DNA of 64,000 nt from Prorocentrum cordatum (GCA_963575745.1 CAUYUJ010016138.1:132001-196000); one strand, 5' to 3'. Counted from the first letter of the stretch, positions 30,126 through 40,377 are shown. Made by a program: numbers and translations. Notes: generated by a model from the letters alone, not told the origin.

Positions 30126-30560
30126 GAAGGGAGTGGCAGGCCTTCCGGGCCAGAGCCTATGCGAGGGGGCCTTTTGAGACTTGGCTGCTAGGAGCTGGAG
30201 CTTACGCCCAGGTCTCTCATTCAAGGCGGCCTGGACTGTGGTGTCTGGCGGCTTTCGCGATGGATGGCGAGTGCTAGGCCTCACGGGGGGACATGTGGAC
30301 CCGCACGTCGAGAGGACGGTGGTGCAGCGTTGAGTCTCCACCTGACGTTTCTGACGTTTCTCGCTACACAGCGTCTTGTCGCGCGCCCCGCGGGCGCGGA
30401 GCACGCCGCAGCGGCCCACAAGGGCCGTGCGGGCACTCGAACAGCGGCCCCGGGAACCCGACCCCGAGGCGAGCAGAGAGGACCAGGGACCAGTGAAAAC
30501 CTCAGAGGAGGGAAGAGGGGACCGGGTTTCTAAAAAAGGGGGCCCGACAGGGCCCATGGG
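30126..30560. other. Unassigned stretch
   Basis: GC-rich sequence with overlapping frames on both strands but no recognisable motif. I see no gene. Confidence 0.3.
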
Positions 30561-30655
30561 CGGGCGCCGCGCGCGCCCACGCCCGCGGGCGTCAGGCAGC
30601 GCGGCACGGCGCTCGGCCAGGCCGACGGCCTCTTCGTGGGCCGGCGGCCGCACGG

Positions 30656-30924
30656 CGGCGGCTGGGCTCCCTTCGGCGCGGAGCGCTGAGCCCAGCCGCC
30701 GTGGGGGCGGCTTCGAGGGGCTGGCTGCCCCCCGCCTTGGCGACCTCCACCCTTCGGCGCCGCGCGCTGTGGAGGCTCGCCGAGCCGCTCGTGGGCTCCA
30801 GCAGGCCAGCACTGGCGGCTGCTCTTTCCTCCTCATGCCGACTATGGCCGGCTGGCCTCGGCCCCTCGCATGCCACGCGAGGGCGACGGGGATACACCCT
30901 TCGGCGCCCTGCGCTGTGTATCCC
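30656..30924. repeat. Cluster of three hairpins sharing one 18-nt loop with different stems
   Basis: Hairpin 1: arms 30656-30669 and 30688-30701 (14 bp, CGGCGGCTGGGCTC). Hairpin 2: arms 30744-30750 and 30769-30775 (7 bp, CCTCCAC, then 5 more pairs after a bulge). Hairpin 3: arms 30889-30897 and 30916-30924 (9 bp, GGGATACAC). All stems pair perfectly yet differ in sequence. The loops are CCTTCGGCGC, then GGA, CGC or CCT, then GCGCT. The GCGC halves of the loop can also pair with each other, giving a double hairpin. Confidence 0.8.
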
Positions 30925-30929
30925 ACGCC

Positions 30930-32119
30930 GAGGGGCAGGCTGCCCCTTCCCTTCTGGTAGACTCAAATGTTCTCGAACCTGTGGTACTGCTTGACTCTGT
31001 AGTGCGCGAGCGTGTGGCACTCGTCCCAGTCGTGCTGGTCGAGGTGATACTTCTTGCCTCTGCGGTGCCCAATCATGCTGGTCGTCGTAGTACAGCGTGA
31101 CACTGTGATGTCAAGCCTGTGGTACTCGACCTAACGTAGTACATCAGTTGTCCTCAATCATGTAGCACCCGACGCTGGCATACAAGTAGGCGCTGATGTC
31201 GGGGGATGGTTGTGGTGTGAAGGTCGTTTGTTTGTTGGCTGAGTGTAGCTTGTCGAGCGTGCTGGTTAGGTCGTTGGGAGGTCGTGGGCGCCCATGGCCT
31301 CCATGCACCGACTTCAAGTGGGGGTCGTGGCTGTCCCACCTCGTCCCGCTATGGCTAGGGGTCACGGTGCCCTCGGTGGGGGCGAACCCCAGGCTTGGTG
31401 CATATTTTTGTCGGAGTGGGATGTCTCGGCTGTCCTATGCCTCGCCCTCGGGCGCTCGGGTAGCTCCTCCTCCGCCATGGGGTTGGTGGGGGTGGCGAGC
31501 TAGGGCGGACCGCGGGGGCGCGGGTAGTGGCCGTCCTACCCCCCCCCCCCCCGAGTCTCCACCTCTTCTTGCCTTCCGCATACCCCCCACCTGGCTAGCC
31601 CCCCCCCTTCTCTTCGCCCTCCGCCGTCCCCCCCTCGTCTTCCTCCTCCTCCTCCTATCCCCCCCCCTTCCTCCGCGTCCCGGGCTAGACCCAGCTTGAA
31701 TACTGAACTATGGTTGGCTTATGGTTCTGGGGGGGGGTCCCTTGGCGCCCGCGTCCTTCGATTGCCCTTCGCTCCTGCTAGGCGGCGGGCTCCCCGAACC
31801 GATTCGGGGCGAGTGCTGCGCCCTGCCACCCATGGCGAGATTCGTTATGAGCTTTGGCCTCGACCAGGTGTAAAAATGAGGAGGATGAGGGAAGAGAAGG
31901 GAGGAGGATAAGATGTAGAGGAACGGGAGGGCAAATACCAACAATAATCCGCCAAAAAGCTGACACACGCGGAAAATTCTAGACTCTAGACGCTTCGCGT
32001 AACCACATCAGCCCATCTAGACACGGTGCCCAGAAAAGTTGCTTTGATCAGGGGTGTGGAGGAGAATGCAGTGGAATATTGAAGGCTTGAGTAAAACGTC
32101 GTCGTGCCCCAAGTGGGGG
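30930..32119. other. Unassigned stretch with C- and G-runs
   Basis: No gene is supported. Notable sequence includes a C-run (31541-31552), CCCCTCC-rich tracts (31600-31680) and a short GGAGGA stretch (31876-31908). Confidence 0.35.
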
Positions 32120-32470
32120 AGGATGGAGGAGGAGTCGCACGAGGAGCATGAGGAGGAGGAGGAGGAGGAGGAGGAGGTGGATGAGGCGGAGGAGGAGGCG
32201 GGCAAGCAGAAAGGCCAGCTGCCTCTCGGATACCTCTCGGCGTCTCTTCGGATGCCTTCTGAGAGTTTCTTGGAGTCCTCTTGGGGCGTCTTGCGGGTCT
32301 CTTGGCGGCGTCGGGGACCTCTTGGAGCGTCTCTGGCGCTCCACGGGAGCCCCTTGGGGCCTCTATATTGGGGTCTCTTGGCAACTTCTTGGGGACTTCT
32401 TAGGGGGACTCTTGAGGCCTCCTGGGTACTTCTTGGGACCCTCTCGGGGCACCCTGGGCCCCCTCGCGCC
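32120..32470. repeat. GGA tract followed by CTCTTGGGG repeats
   Basis: GAGGAGGAG repeats (32120-32205) are followed by degenerate ~15-bp units built on TCTTGGGG and CCTCTTGG up to about 32460. The same family appears at 40564-40840 and, as a much larger array, at 50340-52780. Frames such as GVLRVSW or PQEVAKRPQ on opposite strands are by-products. Confidence 0.6.
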
Positions 32471-32787
32471 GCCCACCTTGTGCGCGTCGCCAAGGGACAC
32501 GAGAGTCCCGCCGCCCTCCCTCCCTCGTTCTCCGCATACACCTCTCGGGTGCCTCGGGCTGCACCCGGTGGGTTGGGTGCCACAGGGCGGGATCTTCTCT
32601 TCGGCCACCCCCTCCCGTCCTCAGGGGGCTGCTGGATGGGAGGCCGATCTTTCTTTTTAGACGCTGTCCAGAGTGGTCGTACAGTTGCTACAAAATCCTT
32701 CTTGGCCTCGTCTGCTGCTGGTGCTGCTGCCAGGTGAAGTGTCATGGAGTGCGCACGCGCGAAGCCCCTCAGCTAATTATCTGACAT

Positions 32788-32910
32788 CCGCATACACGTT
32801 TCGTGGCCCCGCAAGGAGATCCACCGAAGGCCCCAGTGGCAGGGTTCGCAGGCGTCCGCGCCACCAATTTCGGCACACCCCTCACGCGTTCCAGGGCCCC
32901 ACAGGCTCAC
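32788..32910 (+). repeat. Isolated satellite unit (E)
   Basis: About 1.3 units of the 90-bp family: CACGTTTCGTGGCCCCGCAA, GGAGATCCACCGAAGGCCCC, TTTCGGCACACCCCTCACGCG. No head or tail module is seen. Confidence 0.7.
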
Positions 32911-33182
32911 TAGAATTTGGTTACCAGGGCCCTAAGTGGCTGAGGGGTGTTGCATAGTTCCGCAAGGGGGGCGGACCCCACCTAACCAGGATGTTTATAC
33001 CCTTTTCGGCACTCAGGGCCCATGTGGCCCACTTCGAGGCCAGGTTGGGCCAGGTATTATCACCTTGGCATCCGCTTGTAACCCCTCTCATCCCCTTAGC
33101 AATCCCCGCGGTCATTCCAGCAGGGGCAAATCCGCTCAAAATCGGTCCTCGGACCCCTCCGGGGGTCCATCCAGTGCAGTTA
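32911..33182. other. Unassigned short stretch
   Basis: GC-rich sequence between the isolated satellite unit and the foldback element. I see nothing in it. Confidence 0.3.
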
Positions 33183-33333
33183 TGCAGGGCTGGACCTAAA
33201 CTGTGTTCTGGCGATTTCGTGGGCCGTTTTCGTTTCGATTTCGTTTTGCGGTAGAGGTGGATTGAAGACAAAACGAGGGAAAACGAAAAAAAAATAAAGA
33301 AAACGAAAAACACTGCTTAGGTTCAGCCCTGCA
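33183..33333. mobile_element. Foldback MITE-like element, 151 bp
   Basis: The left end is TGCAGGGCTGGACCTAAAC and the right end read inward is TGCAGGGCTGAACCTAAGC, so 17 of 19 terminal bases agree. Pairing continues more loosely inward (GTGTT..CG..TTTCG..TTTTG against its A-rich complement). There is no coding capacity. Size and termini fit a miniature inverted-repeat element. Flanking bases do not give an unambiguous target-site duplication. Confidence 0.65.
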
Positions 33334-33336
33334 GTT

Positions 33337-34103
33337 TTGCATCCTGCATCCGCTTTGACGGCCCTGGGGCACGCAGCCCGCACGCAGGCCAGAAACCTGC
33401 CCGCACCTCCCCACCCCTTTGGCAACCCCCGCGGCACCCCCTCCCAGAGGGGCGGGGGGCCCAGGCGGCGCTGCGGCACACTGCGGCTTCTCCCGCCGAG
33501 CCAGCCCGACCCTCCGGCGCGCTGGAAAGGGCCCCCCGCCCCCCGCGGGGCCAGAGGCGGGGCCGCACGGAGGAGAACGGCTACACAGATCCACCTCGCT
33601 CCTCCCCATACCGAGGAGGACCAGCAAGAAAGGAGGGAGAAAGGAGGGTCCTCGTTCCTCGCTCCGCGCTCCTCCCAGTCCAGCAGAGGACCCTCGTGCC
33701 TCCTGTGGTGCACGCCGGTCGTCAACAGGAGGTATTTCTGGACGGCCAGATCCCGATCCACTTCAAGCGCCTCCCTACTTCCAGAGTCGATATGGTTTTG
33801 CCGCGTTCTGTTACTCGCTGGGTGGACCCGAACCCTGCTTGATCCACCCTCCTGCGTCATGTTTCTGCCTGCTTTTTCCGGCCTGCGTGTGCAGATGTTC
33901 CTCCCCAGCCCCTCCCTGGAGCAACAATCGGAGGAGGGGGGAGGGAGGAGGAAGGAGGTGGACCTGCATCAGCATCCGCTTCCTAAGCAGCGCCGCAGGC
34001 CCCTGGATCGACGAGGCCACCCCCGAGGCCACGGCTGCGCTGCAGGCGCACGCCCGGAGCCCGCAGCGCCGCCGACCCGGTCGGGGCGGCCTGCAAAGGT
34101 CTG
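33337..34103. other. GC-rich stretch without supported gene
   Basis: Long frames overlap on both strands (including part of a 718-codon plus frame) but their composition is Pro/Arg/Ala-rich and they continue into foldback and GTC repeats. I see no domain. The sequence reads as non-coding. Confidence 0.35.
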
Positions 34104-34334
34104 GGCCTCCCAGAGGCGTGATGTCAGGACTCCCAATCTCGGGTCGGAAGATCCAGATCGCTCCGCATCGCTGGTGCGTCGGCGATGTGGAACCCGACGC
34201 TCTCCACGGCGACGTCGCCGATGCATCGCTGACGTCCCCGATGCATTGTCGATGGATCGGCGATATATCGCCGATGCATCGGCGATGCGGCGCGATCTTC
34301 CGACCCCATCTACTCCGACCCCATCTGGGAGGCC
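34104..34334. mobile_element. GATGCATC foldback element, copy 1
   Basis: Starts GGCCTCCCAGAGG and ends CCCCATCTGGGAGGCC. Inside are several CGCCGATGCATCG and GGCGATGCGG blocks on both sides of ACCCGACGCTCTCCACG. The ends and the inner CCGATGCATCGG blocks are inverted repeats of each other. A short TACTCCGACCCCATCT doublet precedes the right end. No protein is coded. Confidence 0.65.
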
Positions 34335-34717
34335 TCTCTTGGCATCGCTCGGACGTGCGTATTTTCTCGATGTCTGTCCATGGGAGCCTTGGGTGGCGAC
34401 ATTGAAGGCAGCTCTTCTGGCATTTGGGCCGCATTTGGCTCGCAAGTGGCCCTTGCTCCTGCTCCTCCTCGCTCTTTCTGTTCCTCCTCTCACTCCGCAT
34501 TCTTCTCCTCTCCCTTGTGAAAGGGCGAATCCTGTCCAAATCAAGTCCAAATTCGGTTCCAAATGTGTTCAAATCAGGCCCGAATCGGACAGCGCTGGGG
34601 GCCACGTAGTAGGCTCCCATGGAACAGACACAGGTCAGCGCCAGAAAAGACTTGGACCATCTGGAGACAAACGCACGCACGAAACTGAGCAATGCACAGG
34701 GAACGGACGCCCGAGCG
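34335..34717. other. Spacer between foldback copies
   Basis: Mixed sequence with a CTCCTC/TTCCTCC stretch (34451-34520). No gene or repeat boundary is recognised. Confidence 0.3.
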
Positions 34718-34892
34718 ATGGCAAGGATGGGGTGCGAATAGACAGGTTCGGAGGGCCGCACCGCATCGCCGATGCATCGGAGACGCGGTTTGGTTCCGAT
34801 GCGGAGCCCGCTTTTCTCCGCACCGGCGTTGCCGATGTATCGGCGATGCATCGGCGATGCGGTGCAATCCTCCGACCCCATCTGGGAGGCCC
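34718..34892. mobile_element. GATGCATC foldback element, copy 2
   Basis: Shares with copies 1 and 3 the blocks GCATCGCCGATGCATCGG, GATGCGGAGCCCG, TTCTCC and GGCGATGCATCGGCGATGCG, and the right end CCTCCGACCCCATCTGGGAG. The left end is degraded. It lies about 600 bp from copy 1 in the same orientation. Confidence 0.6.
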
Positions 34893-35310
34893 CTACACAA
34901 GGCGGGTAGTAAATGCAGAGAGCTCGAATGCTCGAATGCTGGCGGCCCTATGTCTCTCCGACATGGCCGACAAAATGCAGAGAGCTGAGGCTCCGGATAC
35001 CTGGGAGCAGCGGGCGTTTCCAAATTTTCTGCTTTTGGGGAGGGCCCCGGACGGGCCCTGGGGCCGTCAGAAAATTATCAGAAGGAATAGCCGGCCCCAG
35101 GGAAGCTGTCCAGACCTCTTTTGGGCCCACGCATGCAATATCTTGGAGCGCCTGATGTGCAGGAACGCTTGGGGATCGAGGATTGCAGGGAAGTGGTCTC
35201 ACACGGCCGCCAATTGGCCTCTAAAACGCCACCGCGAGCCCAAGAGGTGGACGAGATGTGAGCGTTTCTCCACCCCCGTTTATCGCACCCCAGTTCACGA
35301 TCACCCGATC
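34893..35310. other. Unassigned stretch
   Basis: A short direct repeat (AATGCAGAGAGCT at about 34913 and 34975) is visible. No supported gene. Confidence 0.35.
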
Positions 35311-35419
35311 GTTGTCGTCGGCGTCGCTGGCGTCATCGTCGTCGTCGACAACGTCGTCGACGTCGCCGTTGCCGTCGCCATCGCCGTCGTCGTCGTCGTC
35401 GTCGTGTCGTCGTCGTCGT

Positions 35420-35466
<47 letters not shown>

Positions 35467-35595
35467 GGTCGCCATCGCCGTCGCCATCGCTGAGGCTCGT
35501 CGTCGTCGTCGTCGCCATCGCCATCGCCGAGGCTCGTCGTCGTCGACGTCGTCGTCGTCGTCACCGCCGTCGCTATCGCCGAGGCTCGTCGTGGT

Positions 35596-35668
<73 letters not shown>
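35311..35668. repeat. (GTC)n / (CGT)n tract, about 360 bp
   Basis: GTCGTC repeats with interspersed GCC and ATC variants. Frames give poly-Val/Ser or poly-Asp/Thr on opposite strands; these are artefacts. Confidence 0.85.
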
Positions 35669-35670
<2 letters not shown>

Positions 35671-35776
35671 CAAGGCGCGCCATCGGTGCCGCTTTCGTCG
35701 CCGGGGAGACGGCGGCGATACGGAAGAGTGACCCTTCGCCGCAGTGACGTTTGGTGAGGAGCCACTGGGAGATTCC

Positions 35777-36425
35777 CAGACATCCAGCGCCTTGAAAAAA
35801 TCGAGCCGGAGGTCTTTTGCTAATTTTCGGCCTCTCGGGGCACTTACTGGGCCTCGGGACCGTGAAACAGCTACTCGGGATGAAAAAACGATTCCGGGGA
35901 ATTGGTGGATGAGATGCCAGATGTTTGGGTTCTCGTGTCTTCGTCGGTTCTCCGCGTTCTTCTGGCCTCGGGCTGCGTTCGAGCAGCCTGCGCCTCGCCG
36001 AGATCCGCCAGAGACTCGCTGAGTTCTGACCCGAATGCCAGACAAGCTGCACTTCAGATGGACACCTGGCCAGAATGACCTTCGCTGTGGGCCCACTGAG
36101 GTCCCCCGACCGCTGATCGCGATGCGACAGTAGTTGCTTGTTGGAGCTGGCTGGAGGTCCGAGGTGACCCAGCGCTGGTTCTGGCCTGCAGGAAGGGGGA
36201 GAAGGTTCAAGGTGTTGGGCTCGGGAAGGTTTTTGCCTGAATGGCTTCGTCTGCGGAGGTGCTTATCGTGAGGGGGATCTTCTCCCAGACATCCGACGCC
36301 TTCACTCATTTTTTCAATGCGGGGTCCCCAGAAGTCCCGACCCTTCCTGCAGGCTTTTTGTTTTCATCCCGAGTTTTTGTCTTGACGGTCCGTGGGCCTG
36401 GCGAGAGACCTGCAAGGCCGAAAAC
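35777..36425. repeat. Inverted copies of a dispersed GGGCCTCGGGACCGT repeat
   Basis: 35822-35883 (TTTTCGGCCTCTCGGGG, ACTGGGCCTCGGGACCGTG, ACTCGGGATGA) matches the reverse complement of 36365-36425. CCCAGACATCC near 35777 and 36287 is a direct repeat. A further piece at 35938-36005 (TCGTCGGTTCTCC, GGCCTCGGGCTGCGTTCGAG) recurs at 45778-45838, and a relative of the first lies near 11805-11845. This is a dispersed repeat family in mixed orientation; I see no coding. Confidence 0.55.
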
Positions 36426-36737
36426 TACCGGAACCGCCCCGTCGCGAGCATGTCTGCATGGAGTGGTTCTCCCAGAGAACGACCCCATGCAGGCATGCTC
36501 CCGGACATGTCCGCCGGATCCATGTTTGATTGTCCCAGGGCCCCATTTTTTACGCCTTAGAAGCAAAAAAACGATGGAAAACGCAAGAAAACGCGAGGGT
36601 GGCCCTCGCTGCTCTCCCTGTGCACGGCGCGGCCCCCAGAAGGCGGCGCTGGACGAGCTTGTGGCCGCCTGGCCGAACACGGCGTCCGTGAAGGGGCCGC
36701 GCCGGCCGGCCGCCTCCAGAGAAAGAGAGAGAGAGTG
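36426..36737. other. Stretch with a GCATGG/CCATGC palindrome
   Basis: GTCTGCATGGAGTGGTTCTC and its near reverse complement (GAGAACGACCCCATGCAGGC) lie at 36450-36495, forming an imperfect hairpin. No gene is supported. Confidence 0.45.
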
Positions 36738-37062
36738 ATGCCTCCTCCTCCTCCTCCTCTTCCTCCTCCTCCTCCTCCTCCTCCGCCTCCTCCTCCTCCT
36801 CCTTGTCCTACTCCTCCTCCTCCTCCTCCTCCTCCTCCTCCTCCTCCTCCTCTCCTCCTCCTCCTCTCCTCCTCCTCCTCCTCCTCCTCCTCCTCCTCCT
36901 CCTCCCCCTCCCCCTTCGTCTCCTCCCCCTCCTCCTCCTCCTCCTCCTCCTCCTCCTCCTCCTCCTCCTCTCCTCCTCCTCTCTCCTCCTCCGCCTCGCC
37001 TCCGCCTCCGCCTCCGCCTCCTCCTCCTCCTCCTCCTCCTCCTCCTCCTCCCCCTGAAGAAG
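36738..37062. repeat. (CCT)n polypyrimidine tract, about 325 bp
   Basis: Almost pure CCT repeats with a few CCG and CTC variants. Poly-Pro, poly-Ser and poly-Leu frames on the plus strand and poly-Glu/Gly frames on the minus strand are artefacts. Confidence 0.9.
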
Positions 37063-37084
37063 CAGAAGAAACTCTAGGCTTCCT

Positions 37085-37286
37085 AGGCTTCCCAGATGGG
37101 GTTGGAGTAGATGGGGTCGGAGGATCGTGCCGCATCGCCGATGCATCGGCAGTGCGGCTCGATGCGGAGCCGCGGAGCCCGATGTTCTCCACGCCGACGT
37201 CGCCGATGCACTGCCGACGTCGCCCGTGCATCGGCGATGCGGCACGATCCTTTGACCCCATCTACTCCGACCCTATCTGGGAGGCC
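37085..37286. mobile_element. GATGCATC foldback element, copy 3 (best preserved)
   Basis: Left end: GGCTTCCCAGATGGGGTTGG, AGTAGATGGGGTCGGAGGAT, CGTGCCGCATCGCCGATGCA. Right end: GTGCATCGGCGATGCGGCAC, GATCC, GACCCCATCTACTCCGACC, CTATCTGGGAGGCC. The two arms of about 65-75 bp pair almost throughout. The centre carries GATGCGGAGCC and TGTTCTCCACGCCGACGTCG. Confidence 0.7.
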
Positions 37287-37688
37287 TCTAGAGAGAGAGA
37301 GAGCTTGAGGATGTGAGCAGTTGCTCTTGTTGTCGGAAGTGATAGTGCATGGGAGGTTTGTGTTCGTGAGAGGCCCGCCTGATTGCTAGGTGCCTGAGTG
37401 TCGGGCAAGCGCGCTGGAGCATACAGTTACTCTAACGCGTCGTATGCGGTGACCAATTGATATATCAACGTCTGCTAACCTCGGCGATTCTCATATCGGA
37501 GTACTGATGCTTCCTTGCACCTAGGTCTCTTCAACTTCTATGGCGCATTCCGTGTTTCGGGGGCTATTAGTGTTTCTTGTTCTAGTTGTTGATTATTTGT
37601 TCGCTAGCGAGTGCCGCGCGTGCGCATGTACGCATGTCACATTTATGGTATCGCGATTGCGTGTATGTGTGTTCGCGTGTGCTTTTTC
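37287..37688. other. Unassigned stretch
   Basis: Starts with a short GAGA run (37290-37302). Otherwise mixed sequence of lower GC with no recognised gene or repeat. Confidence 0.3.
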
Positions 37689-38850
37689 TCAACCCTATTG
37701 TGCTGTGTGGTCCTGATGTTGAAGAGACAGCGCCCCGCGTTCCTTCTCTCCCCTCTCCTGGTCCCCCTCCTCTCTCCTCCCATCCCTGCCTCTGCTCTTC
37801 GCATGTCACTATCATCGTCATCATCAGCATCATCATCAGCAGCAGCATCATCATCACCACTAATCATCATGATCTTCATTGTCATCGTCACCTCCGTGTC
37901 GGCCCTATACGGAGTTCCAGCTAAGGCCCCAGCGGCACCGTCCGCATGTGGGCGTCACTCCGTTTCGGCACACCGCTCACACGTTTCGCGGCCCCATAGG
38001 GAGCTCCAGCTAATGTCCCAGTGGCACCGTCCGCATGTGGGCGTCACTCCGTTCTGGTACACCCCTCATACGTTTCGTGGCCTCATAGGGAGCTCCAGCT
38101 AAGGTCCCAGCGGCACCGTGCGCATGTGGGCGCCCCCCCTGTTTCGGCACGCCCCTCGCACGCTTTGTGGCTCCATAGGGAGCTCCAGCTAATGTCCCAG
38201 TGGCACCGTCCGCATGTGGACGTCATTCCGTTTCGGCACACCCTTCACACGTTTCGTGGCCCCCATAGGGAGCTCCAGCTAGGGTCCCAGTGGCACCGTC
38301 CGCATGTGGGCGTCACCCCCGTTTCGGCACACGTTTCACACGTTTCGCGGCCCCATAGGGAGCTCCAGCTAATGTCCCAGTGGCACCGTCCGCATGTGGG
38401 CGTCACTCCGTTTCGGCACACGTTTCACACGTTGCGTGGCCCCATAGGGAGCTCCAGCTAAGGTCCCAGTGGCACCGTCCGCCTGTGGGCGTCACCCCCG
38501 TTTCGGCACACCCCTCACACGTTTCGTGGGCCCATTGGGCGCTCCAGCTAGGGTCCCAGTGGCACCGTCCGCATGAAGGCGTCACCCCCGTTTCGGCACA
38601 CCCCTCACACGATTTGTAGATCCATAGGGAGCTCCAGCTAAGGCCTCAGTGGCACCGTCCGCATTTGGGCGTCACCTCCGTTTCGGCACACCTCTCACAA
38701 GCTTCGTGGCCCGAAAAGGCAGCCCCAGTTCTGGCCCCAGTGGCACAACCCGCATGCAGGCGGTGCACCATCAGGAGTTTCACCTAAGACGGTATTCACA
38801 ATTGCGGCATCTACAGCTCCATACAGCTGGGTTCTTGGCGGGGCTAATGT
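37689..38850 (+). repeat. Composite satellite F: head, pyrimidine tract, about 10 units of 89 bp, tail
   Basis: The head is at 37689-37743 (TCAACCCTATTGTGCTGTG, GTCCTGATG, GAGACAGCGCCCCGCG). A CTCC tract and a CATCATCAG tract follow. Units run from 37903 to about 38770 with an 89-bp period (GGAGCTCCAGCTAA at 38000 and 38089), with the variant segment GCACCGTCCGCATGTGGGCG. A diverged tail at 38791-38850 has GGTATTCACAATTGC, CAGCTGGGTTCTTGG and GGGGCTAATG. This is the most complete example besides B. Confidence 0.8.
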
Positions 38851-39574
38851 TATGTTTCTCTTTCTCTCTCTCTCTCTCTTGCTCTTTCTCTCTTTCTCGT
38901 TCTGTCTTCGCCTCGCCATATCAGGCTCCATCTTCCGCAGTTTCGGTATGCTGCATTCCCCATCTGCTCCTCTCTCCTCCCCACCATATCTGCATCTCCC
39001 TGCAAGTTCCTCGCTGCTCCAAATGCTGCACGAGCCACTCCGAGGCAGGAGGATAGATCGACCCTGGTCGTTACATCCTCTCCTGGCGGGGACGCGACAG
39101 CTTGACTGTCACCCGCTCTGCCGTCGCCGCCGCCCCATGGAGGCCGAGGAAGAGCGGCGGCGAGGACAGGGGCACCGGCAAGGGCAGGGGCAAAGGCAGG
39201 GGCAGAGCCAAGGCGAAGAGCAACAGGTAGGCCAGGCCGAAGACGAAGAGCGGCAAGGCGAAGAGCAAACAGTGGGCCTGCGACCGCCGCCACTTCCCAT
39301 CCACCCCTGACCCTCCAGGAGGGCTAAGAATTAACACCAGGAACTCGACATCTGAGTTCCTGTCGAGGTTTTGGGCAGTCCAGACAGGTCTGTAGGTCTG
39401 GAGGGCTATTTTTGAGCACTCTGGAAGGTCAGGGACCACCTCTCCCCCCCCCATTCCCTCGCATCCCCATCTCCCCCCTGCTCTTCTATCCTCATCCTCT
39501 CCTCTCTTGCTGCGCCCTCCTCCTTGGTTCGGCGGCGAGCGAGGGGGGGGGGGTAGTGAGGAGGACAAGGCCTT
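38851..39574. other. Unassigned stretch with CT tract
   Basis: A TCTC tract (38853-38900), a GGGGCAAAGGCAGG-type purine stretch (39140-39230) and a CCCCTCC tract (39440-39530). No gene is supported. Confidence 0.35.
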
Positions 39575-39715
39575 CTCAGAAGGCGGCGGGGCTTCTCAGA
39601 AGCCCTCGCGCCTTCTGAGAGGTGTTCTGCGTCTTCCGGGAAGGCTCAGCAAGCTTCTCAGAAAGCCGAGGGGAGTTGAGGCCTTCTGAGAAGGCTTTCT
39701 CCTTCTCACTTCCCC
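39575..39715. repeat. Cluster of CTTCTCAGAAG palindromes
   Basis: CCTTCTCAGAAGGC, CTTCTCAGAAGCC, CCTTCTGAGAGG, CTTCTCAGAAAGCC and CCTTCTGAGAAGGC follow one another at ~20-50-bp spacing. Related blocks occur at 40370 (CCTTCTGAGA), 45950-46065 and 52796-53230. The core is near-palindromic, so each copy can fold. Confidence 0.65.
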
Positions 39716-39723
39716 CCCTCGCT

Positions 39724-40377
39724 CGCCGCCGATGGGTACACGCTCGCGGTCTGTCTGTGTTCCCTGGACACTCTGCGGTGTCGAGGGGTTGCAGCGCTCT
39801 CGGCCTTGAGTGCGATGTGTTGCTTCTGTCCACTCGCCTGCTCGTAGATACGGTGCGCGCGGCAATCGCACCAGGGTGTTGGCATGAGTATGCACAAGCC
39901 CAGTGTGCGCTTGTCCTTCCTGTCCTCATTATGTTTTCTGGGTCTCTCTGCTGGTTGCAAGGCCTCGGTGGTTGCCTGGCCACCATGTCAGTTTTCCATG
40001 TGCTGCTCGGTATTTGTGGCATGGTGAGGGGGAACATGTACGAGCCCAGTGTGCGCTGCTTCTGGCGTTTCGGAAGCGGCCGATCGTTCACGGTTGGACA
40101 ATCCACGCGGTGCCTGGAACCAACGCCGAAGTCGGCCGCACGACACGCATTTGCCGTACGAGCACAGTGTTCATTGCCTCTGGCCGTCCTGGCTCTTGCC
40201 GCTGCAGGTGGCTTCGTGGTGCTGGCGGCGCTCACCGCAGCGGTCTCGAGCTGCGTGATTCGCCTTGGGCGGCGACATTGCCGCACAGGTTGTGGGGGAG
40301 TCCAGACTGGTTTTGAAGAGGCGCAGAGGGATGTTACTTTCCTCCCCCCTCCCCCTCCTGCCGCCGCCGCCTTCTGA
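39724..40377 (+). CDS. Open frame with hydrophobic segments, doubtful
   Basis: A plus-strand frame stays open from 39622 to 40377. Its middle has two long hydrophobic stretches (LVLPVLIMFSGSLCW...VFHVLLGICGMV and PLAVLALAAAGGFVVLAAL), which would be membrane segments. The DNA also has ~120-145-bp imperfect repeats: ACAAGCCCAGTGTGCGC at 39894, ACGAGCCCAGTGTGCGC at 40039, ACGAGCACAGTGTTCA at 40159. The frame may therefore be a repeat by-product. No family is recognised and no start is favoured. Confidence 0.2.
   Translation, partial: RRRWVHARGLSVFPGHSAVSRGCSALGLECDVLLLSTRLLVDTVRAAIAPGCWHEYAQAQCALVLPVLIMFSGSLCWLQGLGGCLATMSVFHVLLGICGMVRGNMYEPSVRCFWRFGSGRSFTVGQSTRCLEPTPKSAARHAFAVRAQCSLPLAVLALAAAGGFVVLAALTAAVSSCVIRLGRRHCRTGCGGVQTGFEEAQRDVTFLPPPPPAAAAF

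Noticed and set aside
32017-32745. Glu-rich or KRPxR-rich frames as proteins
   Set aside because: Derived from the GGA tract and the CTCTTGGGG repeats.
33337-35493. 718-codon frame as a gene
   Set aside because: It runs through foldback elements and a GTC microsatellite and has no domain; composition follows GC content.
36557-37316. Poly-Pro and poly-Gly frames
   Set aside because: Artefact of the CCT tract.
39724-40377. Confident membrane protein
   Set aside because: Hydrophobic stretches exist, but the DNA has 120-145-bp internal repeats and no family match; kept only at low confidence.
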